Source of the DNA: a bacterium
GTDB taxonomy: Bacteria > Krumholzibacteriota > Krumholzibacteriia > LZORAL124-64-63
NCBI GenBank assembly: GCA_020440705.1
Contig: JAGRNP010000014.1
Span: forward strand, 1 to 52,110
Length of the DNA: 52,110 nt
Reading direction: 5' to 3'
This document shows, piece after piece, positions 18,990 to 27,030 of this stretch. Position 1 is the stretch's first letter. Each line of letters starts with the position of its first letter. The notes under the pieces were generated by a model. It searched no databases, was not told the DNA's origin, and saw only the letters and a program-made list of their open reading frames with translations. The translations under genes were made by a program, and so were the position numbers.

Positions 18990-21900
18990 CTACTTCAGCA
19001 GGGTCACCTTCACGACCGAGCCTTCCTGGCCCGCCGGCAACCAGACCCGCCCGAAGTACACGCCGGACGGCAGGTTCCGGCCGTGGTCGTCGCGGCCGTC
19101 CCAGCGGATCGCGTGCCCGCCGGCGGCCCGGTTCCCGTCGGCCAGGGTGCGCACGACGCGGCCCCGCACGTCGAAGACCGCGAGGCGCGTCCAGCCCGCG
19201 GCGCGCTGGTCGAAGCGGAAGGTCGTCTCCGGATTGAAGGGGTTGGGCCCCGCCGCCAGGGCGCGCAGGGCCGTCGGCAGCGGCGCCGGCGACGGCGCCG
19301 TGCTGCAGAAGAAGCGTCGCTGGCGGTGGAGGGGCGTGGCGTAGTCGATCCAGGTCGCCGCCACGGCGTCGAGGCCCGGCCGCGCGGCCAGGACCGCCGG
19401 CTCCACGTCGTCGCCGGCGTTGATCCGCTTGCGCGGGAAGAAGACGTTGCCGTCGCCCTCGCGCAGGATGATCTGCATGGGCGTGCCGGTGACCGTCTCG
19501 CGTGTGGCCAGGAAGAACCGCTCCGGCCCGGCCGCGACCACCGTGCTGTCGTAGACCAGGGGCAGGCCGAGCCGCCAGCGGACCGGTCCCGCCACCTGGT
19601 GGTCCATGGTCATGGTGTGCAGCAGGGGGTCGGAGCCGGTGTTGTCCAGGACCCAGCTGAACAGCAGGCGATCGGCCCCGTCCCACGCGACCGCCGGCGA
19701 CGTGACCTGCACTCCGAAGTACACGCCGACCGGGACCTCCCAGGTGCCGCCGTTGAAGCGCTGGTAGCACATCTCGTGCAGGCCCGGGAACCAGAAGTCG
19801 CGCACGTAGGCGAGGGTCAGGCCGCTGCCATCGACCGTAAGGTCCGGCTGGGCGGCGCCGACCCCGGCGCCGATGTCGACCGGGGCGTCGACCGTCGCGT
19901 CCGTGACCCGGACGTACATCAGGGCCGTCGTCCCGCCCCCGTCCGCTTCGCAGACGATGTGGGCCTCGCCGGGAGCGTCGCTGGCGATGGCCGGATGGTG
20001 GATCGTGGTGGGCATGTCGACGAGGTGGCCGCCCGTCGCACCGTCGGGGCGCAGGTACTGGTACTGCAGCTGGTCGTAGCCGGCCTGCTCGACGACGAAC
20101 ACCACGTGGCGCGTGTCGTCCGGCCCGACGGCGATGGCGATGTCGCGCAGCGGCCGGCTCGAACTGAGCCCGGTCGCGGTCCAGCCGAGTCCGGACGGCT
20201 CGCGCTGGTTCCACACCGTCATCCAGCTTGACGCCAGCGTCTCGATCCAGACCGTGAACAGGTCTCCCCCGGACGCGAAGGCCATGCGGCGCTTGCCGCC
20301 GGGCGCCAGGATGGGGCCGAAGGCGTCCGCGATCACCTCCTCGTCATCGCAGGGCACGGCGTCGCCCACGCCGAACGCGTCCGGCAGCGTCGCCACGACG
20401 CCGCCCCCGCGGGAGGCGCGCAGGTCGTGGGCGCCGGGCTGGGCGCCGGCGAGATCGAGCTGGCCCGTGACGACCTGGGCGTTCAGGGCGGACACGCCGG
20501 TCAGCGTGGCGTCGGCGGCGCCGCCCCGTGCAAGGGAGAACTCGAGCCCCGCGTCGAGGTAGTCGCCCAGGATGTGCACGGCCGGCAGGTCGCCGACCGC
20601 GCCGGCGTCCGGATCGATGTACGCGAGCGTGGGCAAGGCGGGCGAGTTGCCGTTCGCGCCGACGCCGGCCGCGTAGACCTCGTCGGCGGTGTAGGTGTCG
20701 TTGTACTGCTGCCAGGCGACCAGGGCGCCGCCGGAACCGTCGGCGTGCACGCGCGGGTAGTAGACCGCCGTGCCGGAGAGGCCTTCGGCGACCGTCCACC
20801 AGAATCCCGTGTTCTCCCAAAGCGTGTTGCCGAAACCGTCGAGCCGGATCGCGCTCAGGGCCCGGCAGCGGATGTCGCTCACCTCGCTGAAGAAGTGGTC
20901 GCAGTAGGCGACCAGGACACCGCCGAAACCGTCCGGCGCGAGGGTGGCGTCCTGCTGCCAGCCTGCGAGGGTCGTGATCTGCAGGCCGCCGGCGCCCCAT
21001 AGCCGGTTGCCGAACACATCGAGATGCTGGGCGAAGAGGTCGGTCACGCCGTCGGCCATGAAGAAGCCCCCGGCGCCGTCGCCGCAGAAGGCCGGCTCGG
21101 ACGGGTTCGGCCAGGTGCTGAACGTGCCCAGGGGCTGGATGCCGCCCGCCGGCCAGGTCTCGGCGCCGGTGGCGTCCAGGTGCTGCACCCAGGTCTCGCC
21201 CCAGCCCCGCTTGTTGACGACGTAGCCCCCGCCGGCCCCGTCCGGCACGACGCCGACCACGTTCCCCAGCGCCGGGAAGGGCTCGCTGCCGCGCGCGCCC
21301 CAGAGCAGGTTCCCGCCCGCGTCCAGGCGCTGGGCCCGCCCCTCGAAGAGCCCGTTGAACGGGTTGAAGTGGATGCCGAACAGCAGTCCCCCTGATCCGT
21401 CCGGCTCCACCACCCAGCGGATCTCGTCGAGATCGCCGTTCGCATCCTCCCAGATGGTCGTCTCCTGCAGCGGGCTGCCGTCGGCGGCGACCCGCAGGGC
21501 GATGATCTCCTGGTCCAAGAGCCCGCTGCTGCGGGTCCACACGAGATAGAGGTCGCTGCCGCCGGCCGGGACGAGCCGCGCGTCCAGCTGCGGGTTGGGT
21601 CCGAACGAGGCCATCACCTGGGCCCATTGCAACTGCCCGGCGTCATTGACGCGGGCCAGTTTCAGGTAGCTCTGGCCGGCGTAGATTTCGCGGTAGATGC
21701 AGTAGGCGCCGCCGGCGCCGTCGCCCACCACGTCGACGGGGCCGCGCGTGCCCTCGCTCGCGAGGTCGTACGGCATGACCGTCCCCTGGTCGCCCCAGAG
21801 CTCGTTGCCGGTCTGGTCGAGCTTCTGGACCAGGATGTTGAAGGCCTCGTCGGCCGGATCGTGCACGATCACGAGCAGGCCGCCGCTGCCGCTCGGCGCC

Positions 21901-22049
21901 GAGACCACATCGTCGGCCCGTCCGGTCGGAGCGAAGACCTCGGCCCAGTGGTCGTGTTCCCAGCCGGCGTGGGCGTTGGCGGTGATGAGGAGCAGGCTGA
22001 TGATCCCGATGAGGCCCGGGAGCCCGGGGCGGGAATGGTCGGTGCGCAT
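18990..22049 (-). CDS. Large secreted repeat protein with FlgD-like C-terminal domain
   Basis: A 1019-residue exported protein. The signal peptide (MRTDHSRPGLPGLIGIISLL, cleavage near ANAHA-G) is followed by many degenerate repeats of the form QxLDxxGNxLWG...DGAGGxxV (VQKLDQTGNELWG, AQRLDAGGNLLWG, VQHLDATGAETW, AQHLDVFGNRLWG), a beta-propeller-like array. The last 90 residues are the FlgD/Ig-like domain (AGPNPFNPETTF, FDVRGRVVRTL, WDGRDDHGRNLPSGVYFGRV). ATG 22049 is chosen because AAAGGGGA precedes it; the ORF to 22085 has no such site. It lies 81 bases downstream of the anti-sigma gene on the same strand, so it could be part of, or a target of, that sigma unit. Confidence 0.87.
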   Translation of the reverse strand: MRTDHSRPGLPGLIGIISLLLITANAHAGWEHDHWAEVFAPTGRADDVVSAPSGSGGLLVIVHDPADEAFNILVQKLDQTGNELWGDQGTVMPYDLASEGTRGPVDVVGDGAGGAYCIYREIYAGQSYLKLARVNDAGQLQWAQVMASFGPNPQLDARLVPAGGSDLYLVWTRSSGLLDQEIIALRVAADGSPLQETTIWEDANGDLDEIRWVVEPDGSGGLLFGIHFNPFNGLFEGRAQRLDAGGNLLWGARGSEPFPALGNVVGVVPDGAGGGYVVNKRGWGETWVQHLDATGAETWPAGGIQPLGTFSTWPNPSEPAFCGDGAGGFFMADGVTDLFAQHLDVFGNRLWGAGGLQITTLAGWQQDATLAPDGFGGVLVAYCDHFFSEVSDIRCRALSAIRLDGFGNTLWENTGFWWTVAEGLSGTAVYYPRVHADGSGGALVAWQQYNDTYTADEVYAAGVGANGNSPALPTLAYIDPDAGAVGDLPAVHILGDYLDAGLEFSLARGGAADATLTGVSALNAQVVTGQLDLAGAQPGAHDLRASRGGGVVATLPDAFGVGDAVPCDDEEVIADAFGPILAPGGKRRMAFASGGDLFTVWIETLASSWMTVWNQREPSGLGWTATGLSSSRPLRDIAIAVGPDDTRHVVFVVEQAGYDQLQYQYLRPDGATGGHLVDMPTTIHHPAIASDAPGEAHIVCEADGGGTTALMYVRVTDATVDAPVDIGAGVGAAQPDLTVDGSGLTLAYVRDFWFPGLHEMCYQRFNGGTWEVPVGVYFGVQVTSPAVAWDGADRLLFSWVLDNTGSDPLLHTMTMDHQVAGPVRWRLGLPLVYDSTVVAAGPERFFLATRETVTGTPMQIILREGDGNVFFPRKRINAGDDVEPAVLAARPGLDAVAATWIDYATPLHRQRRFFCSTAPSPAPLPTALRALAAGPNPFNPETTFRFDQRAAGWTRLAVFDVRGRVVRTLADGNRAAGGHAIRWDGRDDHGRNLPSGVYFGRVWLPAGQEGSVVKVTLLK

Positions 22050-22130
22050 GGGTCGTCCCCTTTCGCGGTTGGGTGGTCCGCGCATGAGACGAGCCCCGGG
22101 GAACGAAGATCACAGGAAATTTCGCGGGCC

Positions 22131-22778
22131 TCAGCGGCGGGGCAACGGTTGCGGCGTCGAACGCGCGACGACGTCGCCCTCGCGCACGACCTCGATCCGC
22201 CAGGTCATCGCGGCCGCGTCGCCCCCCGCGCGCTGCGGCGGGGTCCAGTCCACGCCGGCCGCCGTTCCCGCCTCGATGCGGCCGACCTCGACGAGGTCGC
22301 CGCCGAAGAAGACGACCCGGAAGGTCTCGCCGGGAGCCGCCGGACGGGTCCACGACAGGCGGTAGCCGCCGTCCGTGACGACGCGGGCCTCCATGCCGAA
22401 GTCCTTGGCGGACAACGTGGTGCGGGTCACGCCGGCGGGCCCGCCCGGCAGCGGATCGCCCTCGCGGGACAGCCCCACGACCAGGACCAGGACGGCCGCC
22501 GTCGCCAGCAGCGAGGCCGTGACGCGCGACCGCAGGATCCGCACGACCGTCCCGGGCTCGCGGCGGGACGCGGGGGTCGCCAGGGCGGCCAGGCCGGCGG
22601 CGAGCCGCGCCTCGCGCGCGGGATCCGCATGGGACGGGCTGCCCGCCACGAATCCCGCGAAGGCGGCGAGCAGGCCGCGGCAACGCGGACAGGAATCGAC
22701 ATGGGCCCGGCGTGGGTCGCCGGCGGCGAGCTCCGCCATAGGTCCCAGTTCCTCGATCGACGGACACGGTTCAGTCAT
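22131..22778 (-). CDS. Membrane anti-sigma factor with zinc-finger (ZAS-type) motif
   Basis: A 215-residue protein, encoded with an 8-base overlap after an ECF sigma gene. The N-terminal cytoplasmic part has H-x3-C-x2-C (His26, Cys30, Cys33; AHVDSCPRCRG), the zinc-binding anti-sigma hallmark. A single TM helix is at about 86-104 (VTASLLATAAVLVLVVGL). Residues 110-215 are predicted to be outside the membrane and look like a beta-sandwich (YRLSWTRPAAPGETFRVVFF, MTWRIEVVREGDVV). AAGGAGG precedes the ATG inside the sigma gene. It presumably holds the sigma factor until a signal acts on the outer domain. Family membership is inferred from motif, topology and context. Confidence 0.85.
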   Translation of the reverse strand: MTEPCPSIEELGPMAELAAGDPRRAHVDSCPRCRGLLAAFAGFVAGSPSHADPAREARLAAGLAALATPASRREPGTVVRILRSRVTASLLATAAVLVLVVGLSREGDPLPGGPAGVTRTTLSAKDFGMEARVVTDGGYRLSWTRPAAPGETFRVVFFGGDLVEVGRIEAGTAAGVDWTPPQRAGGDAAAMTWRIEVVREGDVVARSTPQPLPRR

Positions 22779-23361
22779 GGTCGAACCTCCTTTTCCCCGC
22801 CAGCGCGGCCCTCAGCTTCCGGCGCGCCGTCTGCAGCACGGCGCGCGCGCCGGTGGTCTGGTCGAGATCCAGCAGCCGCGTGATCTCCTCGAGCGGCATG
22901 TTCTCGAAGTACCGCAGATACACCGCCTCCTGTTCCCGCGGCGCCAGATAGCGCCTCAGGCGCCGCAGCCAGGCCTCCCGCTCGGACGCGGCCTCCAGCC
23001 GTCCCAGCGCCGACACCGCGTCGTCGACGAGCTCGTCGACGGCGTCCGGGTCGCCGGGGGGACGGCGGCTGCGCAGCTCGTCCAGGCAGCGATTGCGCAC
23101 GATGGCGAACAGCCACGACGAGAACTGCGACCGCCCCGCGAACCCCGCGAGACCGTGGTACGCCTTCAGCAGCACCTCCTGCGCCACGTCCGCGGCCAGG
23201 TCCGGATCGCCCAGCTGGGCGTGGCACCACTGGAAGACCCGCGCGTGGTAGCGCTGCAGGAGCTCGGAACCCGCCGCGGCCCGCGCGGCGGGGTCGCGCG
23301 CCTCCAGGGCACGACAGACCAGCTCGGCGTCGGTCGGCGGCGCGGGACGTCCGGCGTTCAT
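22771..23361 (-). CDS. ECF-family RNA polymerase sigma factor
   Basis: A 196-residue extracytoplasmic-function sigma factor. Region 2 is at about 35-97 (YHARVFQWCHAQLGDPDLAA, DVAQEVLLKAYHGL, FSSWLFAIVRNRCLDELR). Region 4 is at about 140-190 (LAPREQEAVYLRYFENMPLE, EITRLLDLDQTTGARAVLQT, ARRKLRAAL). It starts 28 bases after the TPR-CHAT gene stop and overlaps the anti-sigma gene, so the three are probably one operon. Its ribosome site is weak, in contrast to the strong site of the anti-sigma gene. That would keep inhibitor in excess. Confidence 0.95.
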   Translation of the reverse strand: MNAGRPAPPTDAELVCRALEARDPAARAAAGSELLQRYHARVFQWCHAQLGDPDLAADVAQEVLLKAYHGLAGFAGRSQFSSWLFAIVRNRCLDELRSRRPPGDPDAVDELVDDAVSALGRLEAASEREAWLRRLRRYLAPREQEAVYLRYFENMPLEEITRLLDLDQTTGARAVLQTARRKLRAALAGKRRFDHD

Positions 23362-23389
23362 GTCTGAGACGGATCCGGCAGGCGGGCGA

Positions 23390-26158
23390 TCACGAAAATC
23401 TTCCTCTCGCGCTGAAGGCGGCGACGGCGGCCAGGAGCAGGGCGCCGGCGCCGAGCAGACGGCCCGCGGGCAGGGAACTCCGGGCCGGCGACAGGTCGAG
23501 CCGCTGGTTCCCCTCCCCGATGACGACGAAGCCCGCCCAATAGTACGGGTCGGCGAAGCGGCTGTCAGCGGCGAGCTCCCGCTGGGCGGCGGCCAGGGCC
23601 CCCGCGACCGTCCCGCCGCCCTCGAGACCGCGATAGAAGCCGTGCATCAGCCGGAAGGTCGCCGCATCGTCCACCGGCCACAGGCTGGCCACCACCGTGG
23701 GCGTGCCCGCGGCGATGAACGCCGACCCGAGCCCCATGACGCCGCCCCCGTCGGACACGGCGCCGCCGCCCGACTCGCAGCCCGCCAGCACGGCCAGCCG
23801 GGCGCTGCGGCGGGTCGCCGCGATGTCGGCGGCCGACACGACGGTGTCGCCACCGAGGTGGACGGCCGAGCGCCAGGGGTACGTGTCGCTCACCTCGACG
23901 TGGGACGCCAGGTGGATCAGGTCGCCGTCGGGCAGCCGGGCGTCGTCGTCCCGCAGCGGCGCCTTCGCGCGGTCCGCGTAGCGCCGTTCCAGCCACGCCA
24001 CCTCCCGCACCGCGGCGGCCAGCTGCCGGCCGGAGCCGTCGACCCCGCCGCCGGCGATCCACACCGAGCCGACGGCGGCCGGTGCGGCGGCGAGTCCGGC
24101 CCGCAGGTCGGCGAAGATGCTCGCCGACGGGACCCGGCACGCCACGACGCCCGGTCCCGCCAGGAAGGCCTCGGGCAGGCGGTTCAGGACGCCGTCGGGG
24201 CAGCAGATCAGCCGGGTCCGGCCGGCCAGCACGTCGGCCACCGGATCCAGGAGGAGGCGGCGCAACGCGTCCCGGCCGGCGGCGACCGCTTCCCCGCGCC
24301 CGGGCAGCGCCGGCCGACCGGTTCCGAGCAGGGCCCGGAAGAGCGCGACCCGTTCGGCCAGTTCGGCCGCCGGTGGCAGATCGGCCACGCGGACTTCGGT
24401 GCGCGTCACCGCGAACACGAAGGAATGGTCGGCCCCGAGGAAGCAGTCCAGCAGGACCTCGTCGGCGGCGAGCGCGGCCTGGACCGCCGCCAGCGTGGTC
24501 GGCTCCCGCGGCTGCGCCGGGGTCGCCTGCGGCCCGACCATCCGCTCGAACAGGGTGCGCGCCTTGAACTCCTGCAGCAGGGCGTACGCGCGCCGCAGCC
24601 TCCGGTCCGCGTCGCCGGACGGCGTGCCGTTCAGGAGCAGGTCCGCCAGCTCCAGGTGGATGCGGCGCCCCTCCTCCCCGCGGCGTTCGCGCCAGACCGG
24701 ATCCCGCGGCACCCCGCGTTGCTCGCGCCACACGGCGGCCGCGCGCTCCAGGCAGGCGAGGGCGCTGTCCGGACGGGCGAGGGCCCGCCAGGCCCGCCCC
24801 GCTTCGAGGGGCGCCACCAGCCGCCCGGTCGGGACGTCCGCGGCGATCCCCTCGCGCTCGAGTTCCGCCATCCGGACGAGCGCCTCGTCCGGACGGCCGG
24901 TGTCGTTGAGCAGCCGGCCGAGGCGGACGCCGTACTCGAAGCGCAGGAACGTGTCGCCGAGGGAACGGGCCTCCCCGGCGAACCCGAGCATCAGCGTCGC
25001 CGCCTCCTCCGCGCGGCCGAGCTGCGCGAGCGCGACCGCCCGACCCAGGACCGCCTCGAGGCGATCGCGGGCGGTGACCGGATCGGGGCGTGCGATCAGA
25101 TCGGCCAGGAGACGCTCCGCCCGGGCCGGGCGCCGCTGCATCGTCAGGACGATGGCCTTCTCGGTCTGCGCGCTGTACTCGCGCCCGGTGAATCCGCGCT
25201 CCCGGCAGGTGGCGATGGCGTCGTCGAGGAGTTCCAGGGCCCGGTCGTAGTCGCCCAGGGCGGTCAGGCAGATGGCGACGTTGCGGGCGACGGCGACCGC
25301 CTCCTGCAGCACGCCCCCGGCGGTGTGGAGGGCATAGGCGCGGCGGAAGTGCTCCGCGGCCCGCCCCGGATCGCCGACGCCGTATTCGAGGGCGCCCAGG
25401 TTGTTCTCCGCCAGCGCCTCGACGAACGTGTCGCCGATCCCGCGCGCGACGGTGAGGGTGCGGTCGTAGCACGCGCGGGCGGCGGTGAAGTCGTGTTCGC
25501 GGTCGAGCACGGTGCCGAGGCCGTTGAGCGCGAAGACCTCGCCGCGCACGTCGCCCGCGGCGCGGAACAGCGCCACCGCCTGCTCGTAGTGCCGCCGTTC
25601 GGTGGCGACGTCGCCGGTCCGGCCGGCCTGGAAGGCGAGCCCCGCCTCGGCCCAGCCCCAGTGGGTGGAGTCCCGCGCGGACCGGGCGAGCTCCCCCATG
25701 TCGCGGAACAGGGCCTCGGCCTCGGCATGCTTCAGGTTGTAGCCGAGGCACACGCCGTACCAGCGCATGCCCCGCAGCTGCCAGCTCGTGTCGGCCGCAG
25801 CGCGGGCGAGGTCGATTCCCTCGGCGAGAGGGGGCTCCCCGCGCCGGCTGTCGCCCAGCGTCGCGAACATCTGGCCCTGCAGGATCAGGAGGCGTCCGAG
25901 CTGGAGGGTGTCCGCGGCCGCCCGCAGCCGCGGCAACGTCGCCGCCACGCAGGCGTGGGCCCCGTCGCGATCGCCGGCGCCCCACAGCGCGCGCACCGAG
26001 TCGATGACCGCCGCGGCCGGCGGCGCGGGCGGCTCCGCGCGAACCTCCCCGGGGCGCAGGGACAGCAGGAACCCGAGCAGAACGGCGCCGACGAGACCGG
26101 AACGGCCCGCGACCGGCGGGCGCCGCCCCTTCACCGACGGGGAACGCGGTCTGTCCAT
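23390..26158 (-). CDS. Exported TPR-CHAT (caspase-like) peptidase, membrane-anchored
   Basis: A 922-residue protein. An N-terminal signal sequence (hydrophobic 21-34, possible cleavage after VRA at 41) is followed by about 500 residues of TPR-like helical repeats (e.g. EALAENNLGALEYGVGDPGR, RNVAICLTALGDYDRALELL). A CHAT domain covers about 640-890. The catalytic dyad is present: His753 in LIHLASHVEV and Cys794 in VLAGCESGGG, with the later VVASLWPVDD and FYRGL motifs. A C-terminal TM helix lies at about 903-917 with a short basic tail. This topology places TPR and CHAT outside the cytoplasm. It is first in a predicted operon with the ECF sigma and anti-sigma genes, which suggests anti-sigma cleavage as its job (inference). 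Confidence 0.9.
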   Translation of the reverse strand: MDRPRSPSVKGRRPPVAGRSGLVGAVLLGFLLSLRPGEVRAEPPAPPAAAVIDSVRALWGAGDRDGAHACVAATLPRLRAAADTLQLGRLLILQGQMFATLGDSRRGEPPLAEGIDLARAAADTSWQLRGMRWYGVCLGYNLKHAEAEALFRDMGELARSARDSTHWGWAEAGLAFQAGRTGDVATERRHYEQAVALFRAAGDVRGEVFALNGLGTVLDREHDFTAARACYDRTLTVARGIGDTFVEALAENNLGALEYGVGDPGRAAEHFRRAYALHTAGGVLQEAVAVARNVAICLTALGDYDRALELLDDAIATCRERGFTGREYSAQTEKAIVLTMQRRPARAERLLADLIARPDPVTARDRLEAVLGRAVALAQLGRAEEAATLMLGFAGEARSLGDTFLRFEYGVRLGRLLNDTGRPDEALVRMAELEREGIAADVPTGRLVAPLEAGRAWRALARPDSALACLERAAAVWREQRGVPRDPVWRERRGEEGRRIHLELADLLLNGTPSGDADRRLRRAYALLQEFKARTLFERMVGPQATPAQPREPTTLAAVQAALAADEVLLDCFLGADHSFVFAVTRTEVRVADLPPAAELAERVALFRALLGTGRPALPGRGEAVAAGRDALRRLLLDPVADVLAGRTRLICCPDGVLNRLPEAFLAGPGVVACRVPSASIFADLRAGLAAAPAAVGSVWIAGGGVDGSGRQLAAAVREVAWLERRYADRAKAPLRDDDARLPDGDLIHLASHVEVSDTYPWRSAVHLGGDTVVSAADIAATRRSARLAVLAGCESGGGAVSDGGGVMGLGSAFIAAGTPTVVASLWPVDDAATFRLMHGFYRGLEGGGTVAGALAAAQRELAADSRFADPYYWAGFVVIGEGNQRLDLSPARSSLPAGRLLGAGALLLAAVAAFSARGRFS

Positions 26159-26199
26159 CTTGGCGTCGCTCCCGAGGGTCGCGGTGGTCCGACTTCGCC

Positions 26200-26215
26200 G
26201 GGCGCCGCGGCGCCC
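26200..26215. promoter_or_regulatory. Perfect 16-bp palindrome at the predicted CHAT transcription start
   Basis: GGGCGCC-GC-GGCGCCC is perfectly self-complementary. It begins about 9 bases after the predicted -10 element of the CHAT operon. It could be an operator or a leader hairpin; it may also reflect GC richness alone. Confidence 0.35.
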
Positions 26216-26223
26216 GTGGTTTC

Positions 26224-26232
26224 ATCATACCA
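26224..26232 (-). promoter_or_regulatory. Extended -10 element for the CHAT-sigma-anti-sigma operon
   Basis: On the minus strand this reads TGGTATGAT, identical to the element before the hybrid kinase. The predicted leader is about 60 bases to the ATG at 26158. No ECF-type AAC/CGT promoter was evident here, so the operon may be driven by the housekeeping sigma factor. Confidence 0.5.
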
Positions 26233-26326
26233 CGTCGCGCCGGTCGGCTCGCCCCGGGATCCCGGTGTCCCGCCGCCGCCCGCGCCATGTGCCCCGGCCG
26301 TCCCTGCCGGCGGACCGGCGCCCCCG

Positions 26327-26902
26327 TCAGTATTCGGCGGTCAGCTGGGACCCTTCCTGCCGGACGGACAACTGGAAGTACGTCGAATCGGAGAACCGCA
26401 GGCCCAGATGGGTCGTCCCGGACGCCTGCAGGTCCGCCACGACACCGGTCACATCGAGCGAGAACGTGTCGCGGCCTCCCGGCGCCAACGCGAACAGGCC
26501 GGCCCGCGTGCCGGCTCCGTAGTCGCCGGCGTCCGGCACCCCGTTGGCCGCATAGACCGACACCTCGAACGCGGCGAACGGGTCCGCCGAGCTGTAGATG
26601 AAGTCGGACACGGCGAACTCCGCAGTGACCCGGGCGGCGGTGCCGAAATCGATTGGGAATTCCAGCATCGCGTCGTCCTGGCCGTCGTCGAAGATGCCGG
26701 AGCTCCCGAGCGGATCGAGCTGGGTGCCGTTGCGCACCGAGAACCGGGCGACCGGCTCCCGCACGGCGGGTTGCCGCGGGGCCACGGGGTCGTCGTCATC
26801 GCCGCAGCCGACCGCCCCGAGCAGGAGCAGGAGCGGCACGAGCAGCACGGCGGCCCGGACGAGCCGGTCCGGGCGGGGCGGATGGGTCGAAGCAGCAGAC
26901 AT
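26327..26902 (-). CDS. Predicted lipoprotein with DNRLRE/carbohydrate-binding-like domain
   Basis: A 191-residue protein with a type II signal peptide: basic start, hydrophobic VRAAVLLVPLLLLLGA, then lipobox-like AVGC with the lipid-carrying Cys33, followed by GDDDD. The mature part is beta-rich (VTAEFAVSDFIYSS, FAAFEVSVYAANG, DTFSLDVTGVVADLQASG, HLGLRFSDSTYFQL). This resembles DNRLRE/CBM96-type modules of exported proteins; that match is by eye only. The ATG at 26902 has AGGAGGT 8 bases upstream. It lies between the VWA protein gene and the CHAT operon, all on the minus strand, with gaps of 128 and 168 bases. Function unknown. Confidence 0.78.
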   Translation of the reverse strand: MSAASTHPPRPDRLVRAAVLLVPLLLLLGAVGCGDDDDPVAPRQPAVREPVARFSVRNGTQLDPLGSSGIFDDGQDDAMLEFPIDFGTAARVTAEFAVSDFIYSSADPFAAFEVSVYAANGVPDAGDYGAGTRAGLFALAPGGRDTFSLDVTGVVADLQASGTTHLGLRFSDSTYFQLSVRQEGSQLTAEY

Positions 26903-27030
26903 GGAACCAGACCTCCTGGCAGGGGACGGGCCGACAATCACCTGCACATGCGCAATCCCGGCCCCGCTGCGCAAGGTCCCGCCGCCGCCGCCGCGCCGGA
27001 CGGGATCGGCGGAAATTCCCGGGCTCCCGC

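Noticed and set aside
14965-19344. A 1459-residue open frame on the plus strand
   Set aside because: It is a shifted frame over the aromatic fusion gene and the secreted propeller gene, and is Arg-rich with no domain.
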